Part shown: piece after piece, positions 44,903 through 56,840 of the stretch | How positions within the stretch are numbered: the first letter of the stretch is position 1 | Layout: every line of letters begins with the position of its first letter | NCBI GenBank assembly: GCA_030035585.1 | Contig: CM057477.1 | Location: forward strand, 59,005,447 to 59,069,446 | Source: Dugong dugon | Taxonomy: Eukaryota > Chordata > Mammalia > Sirenia > Dugongidae | DNA length: 64,000 nt | Reading direction: 5' to 3' | Notes under the pieces: generated by a model | Databases searched by the model: none | What the model saw: the letters and a program-made list of their open reading frames with translations, nothing else | Told to the model about the DNA's origin: nothing | Made by a program: the position numbers and the translations under genes

Positions 44903-45391
44903 TGTTGTGGATTGAATTGTGTCCCCCCAAAATATATCCTAACCTCTATAGGGGGCAGTTCTACTTTGTCTTATAGGGTTGCTATGAGTCGGAATCGACT
45001 CGATAGCAACAAGTATACCTGTGGTTATAATTCCATTTGGGAATGGGTTCTCTTTGTTAAGTTAATGAGGCAGTATTAGTGTAGGATGTGTCTTAAGTTA
45101 ACCTTTTTTGAGATATAAAAAGAGCAGACTGAGCAAGCAACGAAGCAAGCAAGCAGAGATGGGGAAGATAGATGCCATGCCACATGAGATCTCCAAGGAA
45201 CCAAAAAACAGAAGCTGAAAAGAGACAAGGAACTTCCCCCAGAGCCAACAGAGAAAGAGAGAGCCTTCCCTTAGAGCTGGTGCCCTGAATTAGGACTTCT
45301 AGCCTCCCAAACTGTGAGAAAATAGATTTCTCTTTGTTAAAGCCACACATTTGTGGTATTTCTGTTATAGCAGCATTAGATAACTAAGACA
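44903..45391 (+). mobile_element. Solo MaLR-like LTR with perfect 5-bp target-site duplication
   Basis: tgttgtggattgaattgtgt start and gcattagataactaagaca end. CTAAC is at 44898-44902 and 45392-45396. An AfroSINE fragment (44948-45022) sits inside. Confidence 0.92.
44948..45022 (+). mobile_element. 5'-truncated AfroSINE inside the LTR
   Basis: gggggcagttctactttgtc to gactcgatagcaacaa only; the head is missing. Confidence 0.8.
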
Positions 45392-45972
45392 CTAACCTAA
45401 CCCTAATTTTGTTCTGGTGTCATCTTCTGTCCACCAGCCAAATGCTTCAAGGAGGCTGGCCTCTGAGGGTAGGTCCTGATTGGTGTAAGCCAATCATGAT
45501 GCGGCCATACTGCCTGCCAAGACTGGTTTAAGCATAGGCATGTGGTACAATTCTGCCAATGAAAAATAGACGTGAGAGGACGTCCTGGGGCAGGGTGTCC
45601 TGGGAAATCTTTCCTCACTCCTAGAAAGATACTCTAAGGTGAGACGGCTTCCTTTCCTGAGTCTTGGCAATGGTGTGCCTGGATGTGGCATCTGGAACTT
45701 GGGCAGCCATCTTGTGATTGAACAAGCAGTGAGACTGGCAGAAAGGAGCCAGGGTCCTTGGTAACATCACTGAGCCACCAAACTAACCAAGCTTGGAGCC
45801 ACCCTGCCTTTGGGCTTCTGTGTGTTAGCAGTTGAATTGGGTCTTTCTGTTACTTGCTGTCCTAGTGGAATCACCCAGGGCCAGAAGACCTGTGACCTAG
45901 GAGGACTGCACCTAATGGGTTTGCTCTCAGTTTTCCCTCCTAGCCCTGTGAATCCTTATGCTAGAACTCTGT

Positions 45973-46432
45973 ATTAGTTTCCTATTGCTGCTGTAACAAA
46001 TGATCACAGACTTAATGGCTTAAACACACACACACACATTTACTCTCTTACAGTTTTGGAGTTTAGAGTCTAAAATCAACAAATCATCAAGGCTGCATTC
46101 CCTTCTGGAGGCTCTAGGGGAGAATTTGTTTCCTGGTCTCTTTCAGCCTCTAGAGGCTGCCTGTTTTCCTTTGCTAGTGGCCCCATCCTCTCATCTCACC
46201 AACCTCTTGCTTCTGTTGCTACATCTCCTACTACTGAGTCTGACCCTCCTGCCTCCTCTTATAAGGACCCTTGTGATTATATTGGGCCCACGGAGATAAT
46301 CTCCCCATTTTAAGACCCTTAATTTAATCACTTCTGCAAAGTTCTTTTTACCATGTAAGGTAACATATTCACAAGTTCTAGAGGTTAAGCTATGGGCATC
46401 TTTGGAGGGCCATTATCCTGCCCACCACAACC
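45973..46432 (-). mobile_element. MLT1 LTR (ERVL-MaLR), reverse
   Basis: tgtattagtttcctattgct start, a (AC)n run in the 'cttaaaacaacac' position, aggtaacatattcacaagtt and ccattatcctgcccaccaca end. Confidence 0.8.
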
Positions 46433-46434
46433 TT

Positions 46435-47730
46435 CCTCACCAAAGGTGATCTGTGCGTGTCCCCTCCCGGCTCCATGGAGACTGGCAGCTCCTGTGGTAT
46501 CTCTCGCTTCTCCTCCTCCCCCTGGGTACAACCTGCATGGGCCCCAGCCTGACCCAGCTCACCTGGCATTTCCCACAAACCAACTATGGGGGCCCTAGTT
46601 TGGCCTAGTGTCTGCACCTTGTGAGAGAGGCAAGCCTGGGGGTCCAAGAGAGGTAAGAACTGTGGGTAAAGAATGAGCTTTAGCTACTTCCAAAGTGGAG
46701 AGAAAGAGGCCTTGTGTTTTCTCAATAGCAGGGAAGCTGAAAAAGATGTTGTCAGAGACCTACCAGATGGTTCAGATGAGGTTCAGATTTTCCTTAGAAA
46801 CCAACTGCTTTTGAGAACCCCAGTCAATGGACGTCAGAGCACTAGCAACTCTGAGGAGATCAGGGTGCTTAGGCATCTCTCAGGGAACGTGAGCCTCAGA
46901 ACAGGAATCCAAAGCCAATAGACCGTGGATCTGTTTCCTATCCATTCTGGTCACTTGACTAGATTTGTGCTGGGAGAATTCAGAAGAATTGCAGGATCAG
47001 CTTTGGGGAGCTTTCCAGTTATTTTTCTCCTTTATACTACTTGATGGGTTTCAGGCTGGGCCAAGGAGCCCCATATATGAATCCCAAATGTGTTCTTCAC
47101 ACCACATTCCAGAATGAGTCTTTGCTTGCCCTTGAGACTGTAAAACAAAGGGCTGAGACCAGTCTCTAATGCCCTCCAGCTCTCAAATGCCAGGGCTTGT
47201 GGTTGGGAAAGGGACATGGAAGATAATTCTTTTGGAGTCAGAAACACTGAGGCTAGAGCACTTTAGGGCCACTCACCCTCACCCCCAACCCCAGGAAAGG
47301 ACGTGGTGGGAAGATGGGCTAAGTTAGCTTGGGGCGACCTTTTACCATAGCCTGGCTTGGGTGGTAGTGTTCTAGCCTCTGAGGAATGAGAAAATCAGTC
47401 TCATGGGTGACTCCATCTTGCTCTATCTCCCTCTGTTCAGCCTCCTTTAAAGCAGCCTCATGAGTGGGAAGAGGTCAGAGCTTTAGAGTAGACCAGCTTC
47501 ACCAGGACAGGCAGACCCATGACCCAGGAGATGGTGAACACAAATTTTGTTTGGAGAAGTCACTTATTAGAGGGCAAACCCAAGACATCCTTTTGTTGGT
47601 CTAGATTCCATTGATCACAACTTCTCACTCTTCTCCTTTGTGAGTCCCAAGAGAACTATGCACTTCTAAGGAATGCTTTATTTAAAGGCTGAAAGAGGAA
47701 GAACTGAAGGGAACAAAAAGGAACCCACAC
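46435..47730. other. Intergenic, nothing recognised
   Basis: No gene or nameable repeat. Short ORFs such as 46673-46921 lack splice context. Confidence 0.45.
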
Positions 47731-47975
47731 TGACTCGCTTACTTTGGACATGTTGTCAGGAAATACCAATTGCTAGAAAAGGACATCATGTTTGGTAGAG
47801 GGTCAGTGAAAACAAGGGAAGCCCTCAGTGAGATGGATTGACACAATAGCCACAACAATGGGCTCAAACAAGCCAACTGTCATGAAGACGGCACAGGATT
47901 GGGCAATGTTTTGTTTTGTTATATATAAGGTCGCCATGAGCTGGAGCCAACTTGATGGCAACTAACAAAGCAACA
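47730..47975 (+). mobile_element. RTE LINE 3' end
   Basis: actttggacatgttgtcagg, aaaaggacatcatgtttggt, gatggattgacacaatagcc and cttgatggcaactaacaaag, ending in a (CAA)n-like tail. Confidence 0.85.
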
Positions 47976-48294
47976 ACATCCAGCTGAGCTGATGGCCCAG
48001 TGGATGATGACGTCAATAGGTGATATGGATGGCTCCCCAGAATTGGCATCAGTAGCCCTGACAAGACAGAGGTCCCTAGGCTGTGGAAAATTCCACTGCC
48101 TCAAGTAGCTTGCTTGGCACACCTGGTAACTTTACATTAAAATCCTGGTTACCCTCTCCTTAACTGCTGCCCCAAACCAGAGAAAATTGGCAGAAATTGA
48201 TTTAGGCGCCATGCTGACATTCAGGATGACCTTTTAGCTCATTAAGTACCTCATATATAGTAACTTCCCTGCCTCTGGGTGGAGTTTAACCACC

Positions 48295-48802
48295 TGTCAT
48301 GGTTTGAATTATGTCTCCCCAAAAATGTGTGTATCAATTTGGCTGGGCCATGATTCCCAGAATTGTGTGGTTGGCCTCCATTTTGTGATTGTAATTTTAT
48401 GTTAAAGAGGATTAGGGTGGGATTGTAACACCACCTTTACACAGGTTACATCCCTGATCCAATGTAAAGGGAGTTTCCCTGGGGTGTGGCCTGCACCACC
48501 TTTTATCTCTCAAGATATAAAAGGAAAGGGAAGCAAGTTGAGAGTTGGGGACCTCATACCACCAAGAAAGCAGTGCTGGGAGCAGAGTGCATCCTTTGGA
48601 CCACAGTCCCTGCACAGAGAAGCTCCTAGTCTGGGGGAACACCAAAAAGAAGAAGGCCAACAGAGAGAAAAATCCTTCCCCTGGAGCTGATGCCCTGAAT
48701 GTGGACTTTTAGCCTACTTTGACTGTGAGGAAATAAACTTCTCTTCGTTAAAACCATCCACTTGTGGCATTTCTGTTATAGCAGCACTGGATGACTAAGA
48801 CA
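48295..48802 (+). mobile_element. Solo MaLR-like LTR
   Basis: tgtcatggtttgaattatgt start, gatataaaaggaaagggaa box region, gaggaaataaacttctc and gcactggatgactaagaca end. Same family as 4181-4708. Confidence 0.82.
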
Positions 48803-48803
48803 A

Positions 48804-49092
48804 TGCCATTTTCTGAACATGCAATACATGAAGTTATATGTAAACCCCACTGTGTCTGTGTAGTATGATTAAGAATGTTGCTGATGTAACTTGTATGAAC
48901 TTCCTACTTGTAAACCCCTTAAAAGTAACCTTCCCCCTCACCCTCGCTGAGCAGTCTTGGCAGCAACAGCCCTGACTGTTCCTTTCCTTGCATAACTAAA
49001 TAAAGGCACCTTTCTACTCTCCCACCTTGGTCTCTCATTTATTGGCTGAGACAAGTCGCACCAAGCAGAACCTGGGGTTTCCACCTGGCAAC
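48804..49092 (+). mobile_element. Possible ERV LTR 3' portion
   Basis: aactaaataaaggcaccttt (poly(A) signal) followed by a short U5-like tail ending tccacctggcaaca. This is the look of an endogenous retroviral LTR, but I cannot name the family and see no internal region. Confidence 0.35.
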
Positions 49093-49784
49093 ATTTCATT
49101 GGCATGGTTCTGGCCTCCTGTGAACTACTCTTGTCATTGCTAGACCTAGCTTTTCCCAGCCAGGTTATAAAATCTATGCACTTCCCCACCTCAAAGGAAG
49201 TTGTGGTACATCATCGGGGTCAAGCATGTGACAAAAGAGCTCTTTGGAAAAGATTAGAATGCTGGTCTGAAAATCTTAGCTTATGGGAGTGAGGTAAGTA
49301 CAGAGTCTCTTGCTGTCTGGCACTCGCTGCCTCCCCACCTCCAAGGCAGCGTGAGTCTCTCTCAGCAGATCACATGTAATTAGTGTGGGGAGGCTTCAAG
49401 GAAGACATCTGTCTTTTCAGCCACAGATATACATGAAGGAAAAGACCCACAATGTGGGTGAGGGGGTGGCTCTAACACATGGCTTTGCCATTTGTCAGTG
49501 TCATGGTTAGGAATTCAATGTGGGCTTCTCCTTTCAGTTGCTTTGGGTTTCTGTGCCAAGGGTTGCTGAGGAGACCACCAGGGAGCAGGATCTGAATTGT
49601 CTTGCGCTAGCTCAGGGTGATGGAGGAGAACAGCAAACCAGAGTTAATGAGATAAGGGACAAACCTACTTGATCCTTCAAGAGGCTTTTTAATGCTGTAC
49701 CCCTTCTTTTTCTTTATCTCCCTTATCTCCTCAGCCCCAAAGCAGCTAGAAAACCTCAGGCTCCAAGGAGTCTCTGGAGAAGGT

Positions 49785-50412
49785 GGGGGTTACAGATTGA
49801 ACTGTGCCCTCCCAAAATATGTGTTGGAATCCTAACCCCTATACCTGTAGAGAGGAGCCCTGGTAGCACAGTGGTTAAAGTGCTTGACAGCTAAGTGAAA
49901 GATTGGTGGTTCAAACTCAGCAATTGATCCATGGGAGAAAGATGTGGCAGTCTGCTTCTGTAAAGATTAAACCCACTGCCATCAAGTCAATTGGGGCAGT
50001 TCTACTCTGTCCTATAGGATCACTATGTGTCAGAACTAACTTGGTGGCAACAGGATACCTGTAGATGTAATCCTGTTTCGGAATAGAATTTTCTTGTTAT
50101 GTTAATGAGTCCATGTCAGTGTAGGGTGTGCCCTAAATCTAATCACTTCTGAGTTATAAAAAGCCCATTAAACACAGGAACAAGCACAAAAGGGGGAAGG
50201 TAGATGCCATGTGAAGATCACCCCAAACCTAGGAATGCTGGGGCTACAGAAGCTGAAATAGACAAGGATCTTCCCCTACAGCTGACAGAGAGAGAGTGAG
50301 CCAGGGCCCTTAATTTGGGCTTCTAGCCTGAACTGTAGGAAAGTAATTTTCTCTTCTTTAAAGTCACTATGTGTGGTATTTCTGTTACTGCATCACTAGG
50401 AAACTAAGAGAG
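49785..50412 (+). mobile_element. MaLR-like LTR interrupted by an AfroSINE
   Basis: ttacagattgaactgtgccc start region, gttatgttaatgagtccatg middle, gtggtatttctgttactgca near the end. The AfroSINE at 49852-50054 splits it. Confidence 0.75.
49852..50054 (+). mobile_element. AfroSINE with 11-bp target-site duplication
   Basis: gaggagccctggtagcacag to ttggtggcaacagg. atacctgtaga is at 49841 and again at 50055. Confidence 0.92.
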
Positions 50413-50767
50413 AGGATGAATAAGAGCTGGCTTTTTGCAGAGTCCAGGTAAAGTGGAGAGCAGGCATACACACATCCATGTGGGAATATGTTGGTCATGA
50501 TAGCTAGAAAAATGGCCAATTTCTTGAGATCTGAAAAGGGGAGATGGAAGCCAGGTAGTGTCATGGCTGAGGGATGTCTTCAGACTGTGACCACCAGAAG
50601 AGCCTTCTGTCCACAGTAGCAATTGGCCAAGGACACTGGATACTTGATATCCCTAGATAAGGCAGAATTTGGGGTAAGATGGCATAAAGGAATTCCCTGT
50701 TTAGCCAAGAAAATACAAGATCTTCTTGTCAGTCAGGGTTTATAGTTGCAAGCAACTGATTTATATA

Positions 50768-50802
50768 TTAAGCTGAATATACATATATAGACATATATAT
50801 AC

Positions 50803-50848
<46 letters not shown>

Positions 50849-50860
50849 ATATATATATCT
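50768..50860. repeat. (AT)n microsatellite
   Basis: About 90 bp of AT/ATAC repeats; the pure (AT)n part is about 40 bp. Confidence 0.95.
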
Positions 50861-50864
50861 TTGC

Positions 50865-50975
50865 TTAAATAGAATTGTATAACCACTTTCTGGCTGATAG
50901 GCATTTATGTTGCCTCCAATTTTTTGCTATTACACACAGTACTACAGTGAGTGTTCCTGCCTATGTTTCCTGAGG
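50865..50975 (-). mobile_element. L1 fragment, reverse
   Basis: ggcatttatgttgcctccaa and tttttgctattacacacagt are reversed L1 landmarks. Confidence 0.55.
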
Positions 50976-51820
50976 GCTCTGACACTAACTCACACATGGT
51001 CTTGCATTGCCATTTAACTCTTTAGAGTCCACATCTCCCTTAACGAAAGGCAAACCCTAGAAGGAAGAGGGATAAAGCAAAGAGTGATTTATCAACAAGA
51101 CATTGGGCAACTCACAGCAGATCTGGGAGCCCTGAGCACCCACAACCAGGTAGAGCACCCCAACTCGTGCCACAGACCAGTCTGATGAAGATGCATTTGC
51201 TCTGTTGCTGGCCCACTAGTGACACCGCCAACACTGGACTTTGGAAGCTGGACTGGAGACAGAGTCCTGCTACCTCTAGGACTGGACATGCCACCACTAT
51301 CACTGTTGCCCATTGCCAGGCTAGATTGTGCACGCACTCTGCTGCTTCTTGTAAGTGACAGGATCCAGGTCACTTACCTTGCCCACTTGCCAAGGGGTTG
51401 GAGAAGCCAGTGTCAGGCACTTTCGGTGGGTTCTGCCTCACAAGGTAGGGTGGAGGGCACAAGCATAGAAGTGGGTACAAGTGTTGAGTGACCAAAGGAA
51501 TGACAGTTAAGAACTCCAGAGGGAGAGAAACTGATTACAAGGACATCCTTTTGATGTTAATATACCAGCCCCCATCCTCTGGGGGTGGGGAGAATGATGC
51601 TAAGTTTCTCAGGTATTTCCCACTTAAGGTCAGTTGTCTGTTCCTGTCTTTGTGAAAATACTAACCAGGAAAGAATTACCATTATTTTAAATGGAAGAAA
51701 GTATAATAGACACACACCCATCAGTCAATTTCCTAAGTGTAATTAAACATAGTAAAAACACACATATAAGTGATAAACTATCACGTTAGGATGTAAAATG
51801 CTTAAAACATAGCTTGTCAT
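50976..51820. other. Intergenic, nothing recognised
   Basis: No gene or nameable repeat. Confidence 0.4.
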
Positions 51821-53491
51821 TGTTGTTAGTTGCTGTTGAGTTGGCTCAGACCCATGGTGACCCCACGTACAACAGAAGGAAATGTTGTCCAGTCCTTCCT
51901 GCGTCATCCTCACAATCCTTGGTATGGTCCAGTCCATTGTTGTGATTAGTGTATATTTTGAGTGCTCTCTAACCTAAAGGCTCATCTCCCAGAAAAACAT
52001 TCTGTTGTGATCCATAGGGTTTTCATTGGCTAATTTTTGGAAGTAGATTGCCAGAATTTTCTTCCTGGTCTGTCTTAGTCTGAAGCTCCACTGAAATCTA
52101 TCCATCATGGGTGATGCTGCTGGTATTTAAAATACTGGTGGCAGAGGCGGGGCCAAGATGGCGGAGTGGTCAGACGCTTCCTGTGGTCCCTCTTACAACA
52201 AAGACCAGAAAAAAACAGGTGAATTGATTATATATGATAATCTAGGAGCCCTGAACATCAAAGACAAAGTTAAGGAGGTGAACTAAGCGGCAGGGGGAGG
52301 GAAAGACAGTTCAGAAGCAGCGAAGATTTGCCAGACCTGACCAGGCCAGTACCCTGCAGGCTGGATTGGCTGGCATGCGTGGGCTGAGGCAAGCAGTAGC
52401 ACTCAGGATGCATTTTCCACATCAGGAGAAACCAAGTGGCTGAGAGTCTGCATAAGCCTTTGGAACCAGGGAGAAGCGGAGCTGAATTGGCTAAAGATAA
52501 GTATAAGCATCTAACGTGTCACACGCATCAAAAAAACACTTCCCCCCTTTGAGAAGTACCTCTCTCTCATTTACCTGCCCCCTCCTTGCTCTGCTCTGGG
52601 TCCCAGTCTGGCTTCAGCAATTGCTGCATCCCCTGGGCTGGAAGTAAAACCCATTGTGTGCCTGGAGCCATTCTCCCAGCTTTGGAGAGGGAATAAATTA
52701 ACAAACAGGAAAAAATACTCTGCCAGCTCCCCTAAGTCAGGAATTCTGAGAAGGCATGGCCCCTTTGCCTAGGCACAGGCATAAGGGGTCCACGGACTTT
52801 GAATGCCTTTCATCCCTGTGTAGACTTGGGTGTGCCCATTTCAACAGCATAGGCTCTCACTAACACAGTACAACAGGGTGTATACCTGAAGCTTACTTTC
52901 AGCTGCAACAGCTAAGGGGGAGTGAAAGATTTGTGACATTTGACACTGCCCTGACCATTAAACAGGGTCCTCACCTACCCACATCAGGAGCCTGAGGACT
53001 GGTGGCTCCACCGACTCCACCTAGCCACCCACAACAGGAGTCCAAGAATAAGTGGTGCCTCCTGGTTCTTACAGCCAACAGCATTGGGTGCCCAAAGTCC
53101 AGCTGCAAAATCCACCCACCTATGTGCTCTAGGGAACAGGGACACGCCTTCCACCCAGGCACTCAGGGGCTGCCTTCAACCCCGGCCTTGCTCAGCACAT
53201 GACCCTCTACTGCAGCCAGATACCTGTGCCTACTCCAATCACCCCTGCCCATCTAGGACTGTAGGTGAGAGCCTGCACCACACAATCAGTGACCAATGAG
53301 CTGGACACATGAGCTGAATCCACACAAGAAAAGTAAACAGATTCCTGGGCTCACATACCTAGTAACAGCTCTAACCACTTGGTGACAGGAAGTGAGAGCT
53401 TCAAAGACGCCAATAATTAAAGTAGTTCACACAACTAGTCTATTTGGGCATATGAAAACAAAACAAGAGCTAGAGTCTAACAGTATAGCTC

Positions 53492-53672
53492 CTCTGTGAT
53501 ATCTTTAAGGAGATATGCTCTACCGTGCATTATTTGGCCTATTGTGTAATCAAGAGTCAAGTAACAAGATGCTTTATGTCAGTGGGTGTGACTGCACGTC
53601 TTTGGTATAAAACGTTATGTGAGATTAGCATTGCCATTAATTATTATCAATTACTCCTTCTTTATTCCCCAC
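53492..53672. other. 181-bp segment in the L1 5' UTR flanked by ATAGCTC
   Basis: ATAGCTC occurs at 53485-53491 and 53673-53679. The segment between contains tataaaac and ttattcccc. It may be an insertion, or an ordinary part of this L1's 5' UTR with a chance repeat. Confidence 0.25.
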
Positions 53673-53796
53673 ATAGCTCAGCTACTGAATTTCCAGAATG
53701 TACCAAATAAAAGTGAAAGGCTTAAGTAAATGGAAAAAAAAAGAAGAAGAAGCTAGGGTACCATAAGCAAACATAAATAAATATAATAACTTATGG

Positions 53797-54640
53797 ATGG
53801 CTGGGAGACAACAGTCAATATCAAATCACACAAAGAGGCAGACCATGGTGGCTTCAGCAGGCTCCCAAAACAAAGACTCAAGAAACTTTCCAGAGGAAGA
53901 GAATTTCTTGGAATTACCAGAAGTAGAATACAAAAGATTAATATACAGAACTCTTCAAGAGATCAGGAAGGAGATCAGGCAAAACACAGAACAATCCAAG
54001 GAACACACAGACAAAGGAATAGAGGAATTTAAGAAGATTAGAGAAGAGCATAATGATAAATTTAACAGGCTGCAAGAATCCATAGAGAGACAGCAAACAG
54101 AAATCCAGAGGACTAACAATAAAATTTCAGAATTAGACAACTCAATAGAAAGTCATAGGAGCAGAACTGAGGCAATGGAAGTCAGAATTAGTGAGATTGA
54201 AGATAAAGCACTTGACACCAATTTATTTGAGGAAAAATCAGATAAAAGAATTTTAAAAAATGAAGAAACCCTTAGAATTATGTGGGACTCTTATCAAAAG
54301 AAATAACCTATGGGTGATTGGAGTACCAGAACAGCAGGGGGGGATAATAGAAAATACAGAGAGAATTGTTGAAGATTTGTTGGCAGAAAACTTCCCTGAT
54401 ATCGTGAAAGTTGAGAAGATATCTGTCCGAGATGCTCATCAAACCCCACGTAAGGTAGATCCCAAAAGAAAGTCACCAAGACATGTTATAATCAAACTTG
54501 CCAAAACCAAAGATAAAGGGAGAATTTTAAGAGCCGCTAGGGATAAACGAAAAGTCATCTACAAAAGAGAGTCAATAAGACTAAGACCTGACTACTCAGC
54601 AGAAACCATGCAGACAAGAAGGCAGTGGGATGACATATAT
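53797..54640 (+). pseudogene. L1 ORF1 remnant (frameshifted, truncated)
   Basis: ORF1p is the L1 RNA-binding chaperone. An N-terminal segment is followed by a long coiled-coil-like stretch (about codons 30-150, heptad-rich E/K/R/I/L), then the RRM-like and C-terminal domains. A one-base frame change near 54290-54300 puts a stop after codon 169 in the first frame; the second frame carries the RRM/CTD part (WVIGVPE, RHVIIKLAK and RAARDK motifs). The CTD is cut after the AETMQTRRQW region. Non-functional. Confidence 0.88.
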
Positions 54641-55149
54641 ATAACACCAGTGGCATAGCTTCCAGCATCACAGCAACATGCAAGCCTTCATAGTATGACC
54701 AACTGTCAGGCAGATGGTGGAAAACATAGCTTAAAATCCCAGTAATCAATATGGTTGTCAAGGGTTGCTTTGCATGAAGTGATGCTGTGACTCCTGGCCT
54801 CTCAACACCAGCAACATTGGAAAGGCTCATCCACTTTGTTGACACTCCACGTACTTTACCAAAAATGTCCACACACATTCCTGACGTTCTTTTAATTACA
54901 ACTGCAATGTTTTCAAGACTTTATTGACGCTTAGTTTCATTTAAAATGTAGAGTGTTCTGTTTCAGGGGTGTAAATATAATTTTTCCCCGTATAAGTTTT
55001 ATAAAATTTATAAAAGCTTAAAAAATGTTATTTGGGGAAATATTTGTGTTCATTCAATTTTGGATATTCAAAACCAAGAGGCATCCTGCAAAGGGTATAC
55101 TAACTGGGAAGATGTTTTGTGGACAGTGCCTCTGTTTTGTGAATATCTC

Positions 55150-55290
55150 TAGAATGCCAAGGGCTTTCCATATATTAGCACTAATGCTTACAATAACTTA
55201 ACTCCACTTTACAGGATAAAATATTAAGGATTTTTCAGGACCACACCGGACTGGGACTCAATCTTATGTCTGTTTGGCTCCAAACGATGA
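55150..55290 (+). repeat. MIR fragment, diverged
   Basis: gggctttccatatattagca, cactttacaggataaaatat and gactgggactcaatcttatg in MIR order. Confidence 0.55.
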
Positions 55291-55528
55291 TCTTCCTACA
55301 ATACAATCCCACTGCTTCCATTATTTTCCCTTACCAAAGCTGAGAAAAGCTGAACTGTTCAAGGGAAACTTTACTAAAGTATGAGAAATGGACCAAAAAA
55401 AAAAAAAAAAAATTATAAGATCATAAAATTGGTCAAGTGTATGAGCCATAGAATTCTTTAACCCTAAATTTCTATCACTTACCACAAACCCACTTAACAT
55501 GCTCCATTACATATTCTGACTTGGATAG

Positions 55529-55942
55529 TGTCTTAGTGATCTAGTGCTTCTATAACAGAAATACCACAAATGGACGGCTTTAACAAATAGAAATTTATTT
55601 TCTCACAGTTTAGGAGGCTTGAAGTCCAATTTGAGGGTGCTGGCTCTAGGGGAAGGCTTTCTCTCTCTGTTGGCTCTGGGGAAAGTCCTTGTTTCTTTGA
55701 GCTTCTGTTCCTGGGTGATCTTCATGTGACTTGGCATCTCTCTTCCTCCACCTCTGTTTCTTTTGATAGCTTGTTTAATCTCTTTTATATCTCAAAAGAG
55801 ATTGACTTAAAACACACTTTACATTAATCCTGTCTCATTAACATAACAAATACAATCCTTTCCCAAATGGGATTATAACCACAAGCATAGAGGTTAGGAT
55901 GTACAACACATATTTTTGGGGGACACAATTCAGTCCATAACA
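55529..55942 (-). mobile_element. Solo MaLR-like LTR, reverse
   Basis: tgtcttagtgatctagtgct start and cacaattcagtccataaca end: the reversed family at 4181. gatag and gatgg flank it as a likely 5-bp target duplication with one change. Confidence 0.88.
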
Positions 55943-55954
55943 GATGGAGTGGTG

Positions 55955-56135
55955 AAAAAGGGTGTGAATTTTGAAAGTAAACAAATTTGAATGTGAACCC
56001 CACCTCTGTTACTGATTAGCTGTGTAACCTTGGTCATTTTATCTCTGTAGGCCTTAGGTTCCTCATCTTTAAAATGGGGATGATAGTATTTTCCTCAAGA
56101 GAGTATTGTGAAGACTTAATAATATAGTAGATGTA
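55955..56135 (+). repeat. MIR
   Basis: gaaccccacctctgttactg, attagctgtgtaaccttggt and cctcatctttaaaatgggga. Confidence 0.85.
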
Positions 56136-56339
56136 ACTGGTAAACTTCTGGTTCAAGAGGGTGGACTAGGGACATTTCTACTTCTCTTTCTACCCAAAAT
56201 CCTATAGAAATCACAGAAAAGCTTTTAAAAAGTAATAAATTCTTAACTGCGCTGGAAGAAAGGGTATCATTATCAAACAAAAAAATTGAAGAAGTTACTG
56301 GAAGATAGCAGATGGTACTGGAGTGGCATAGAAAGTAGA

Positions 56340-56840
56340 CTTCATTTCTCTTTTTCTTTCATAGCCACATTTCTTGCGAGTTACCTACATTCACTGTCCC
56401 TACTTCTTTTGCCTTTTGTTCACCCTTGGAACCCCTCTAATCTGGTTCCAACATCACCATGGTTCTACTGAAACCATTCTTGCTAAGGTTATCCATGACC
56501 TCCATCTTGCTAAATCTTGTGGTCGTATCTCTATTGCAGCACATCTTAAGCAACATTTCAGGAATATTTGTCACAGTTAACTGCTCCTTCTTGAAACGCT
56601 ATCTTCTCTTGGTTTTCAGGACACCATGCTCCTCTTGTTTTTCTCCCCCTCACTGATGGCTCCTTGTCTTTCTCTACGTTCTCCGTCAGTATTCCCTGGA
56701 AAGTAGTCCTGGCCTCCCTCTCTTATTTTTGACATTCTTCTCGATTAAATCACTCATTCTCATGACTTAAAACACCATCTATGTCCTGATGGCTCTTAAA
56801 TTTCTCTAGTCCAGTTCTCTCTCAGAACTCCAGACATGGA
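56340..56840 (+). mobile_element. Ancient LINE reverse transcriptase remnant (CR1/L2/L3-like)
   Basis: The words accattcttgctaaggttat, acctccatcttgctaaatct and ttgaaacgctatcttctctt match a widespread ancient mammalian LINE ORF. Translation gives a degraded counterpart of the 'FDTVDH'-type RT block near 56560. Family name not certain. Confidence 0.55.

Larger units (their letters stand above)
52144..54640 (+). mobile_element. L1 element: 5' UTR plus ORF1 start, lacking the 3' half
   Basis: Starts gaggcggggccaagatggcg, a typical L1 5' end with a YY1-like CCAAGATGGC at 52153-52162. After a 1.65-kb 5' UTR, ORF1 begins at about 53797. The L1 ends abruptly within ORF1 at about 54640 without ORF2, 3' UTR or poly(A). 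Related 15-bp words at 52129 and 54641 flank it. Confidence 0.85.
51822..54735 (-). mobile_element. tRNA-Gly/RTE-type SINE, reverse, split by an L1
   Basis: 51822-52143 is the reversed 3' part (agttgctgttgagttggctc; gatccatagggttttcattg; gtctgaagctccactgaaat). It resumes at 54641-54735 (agcttccagcatcacagcaa; ccaactgtcaggcagatggt). The tRNA head is not present at the far end. Confidence 0.75.

Noticed and set aside
48804-49092. Full endogenous retrovirus
   Set aside because: Only an LTR-like end is visible. There is no gag, pol or env sequence next to it.
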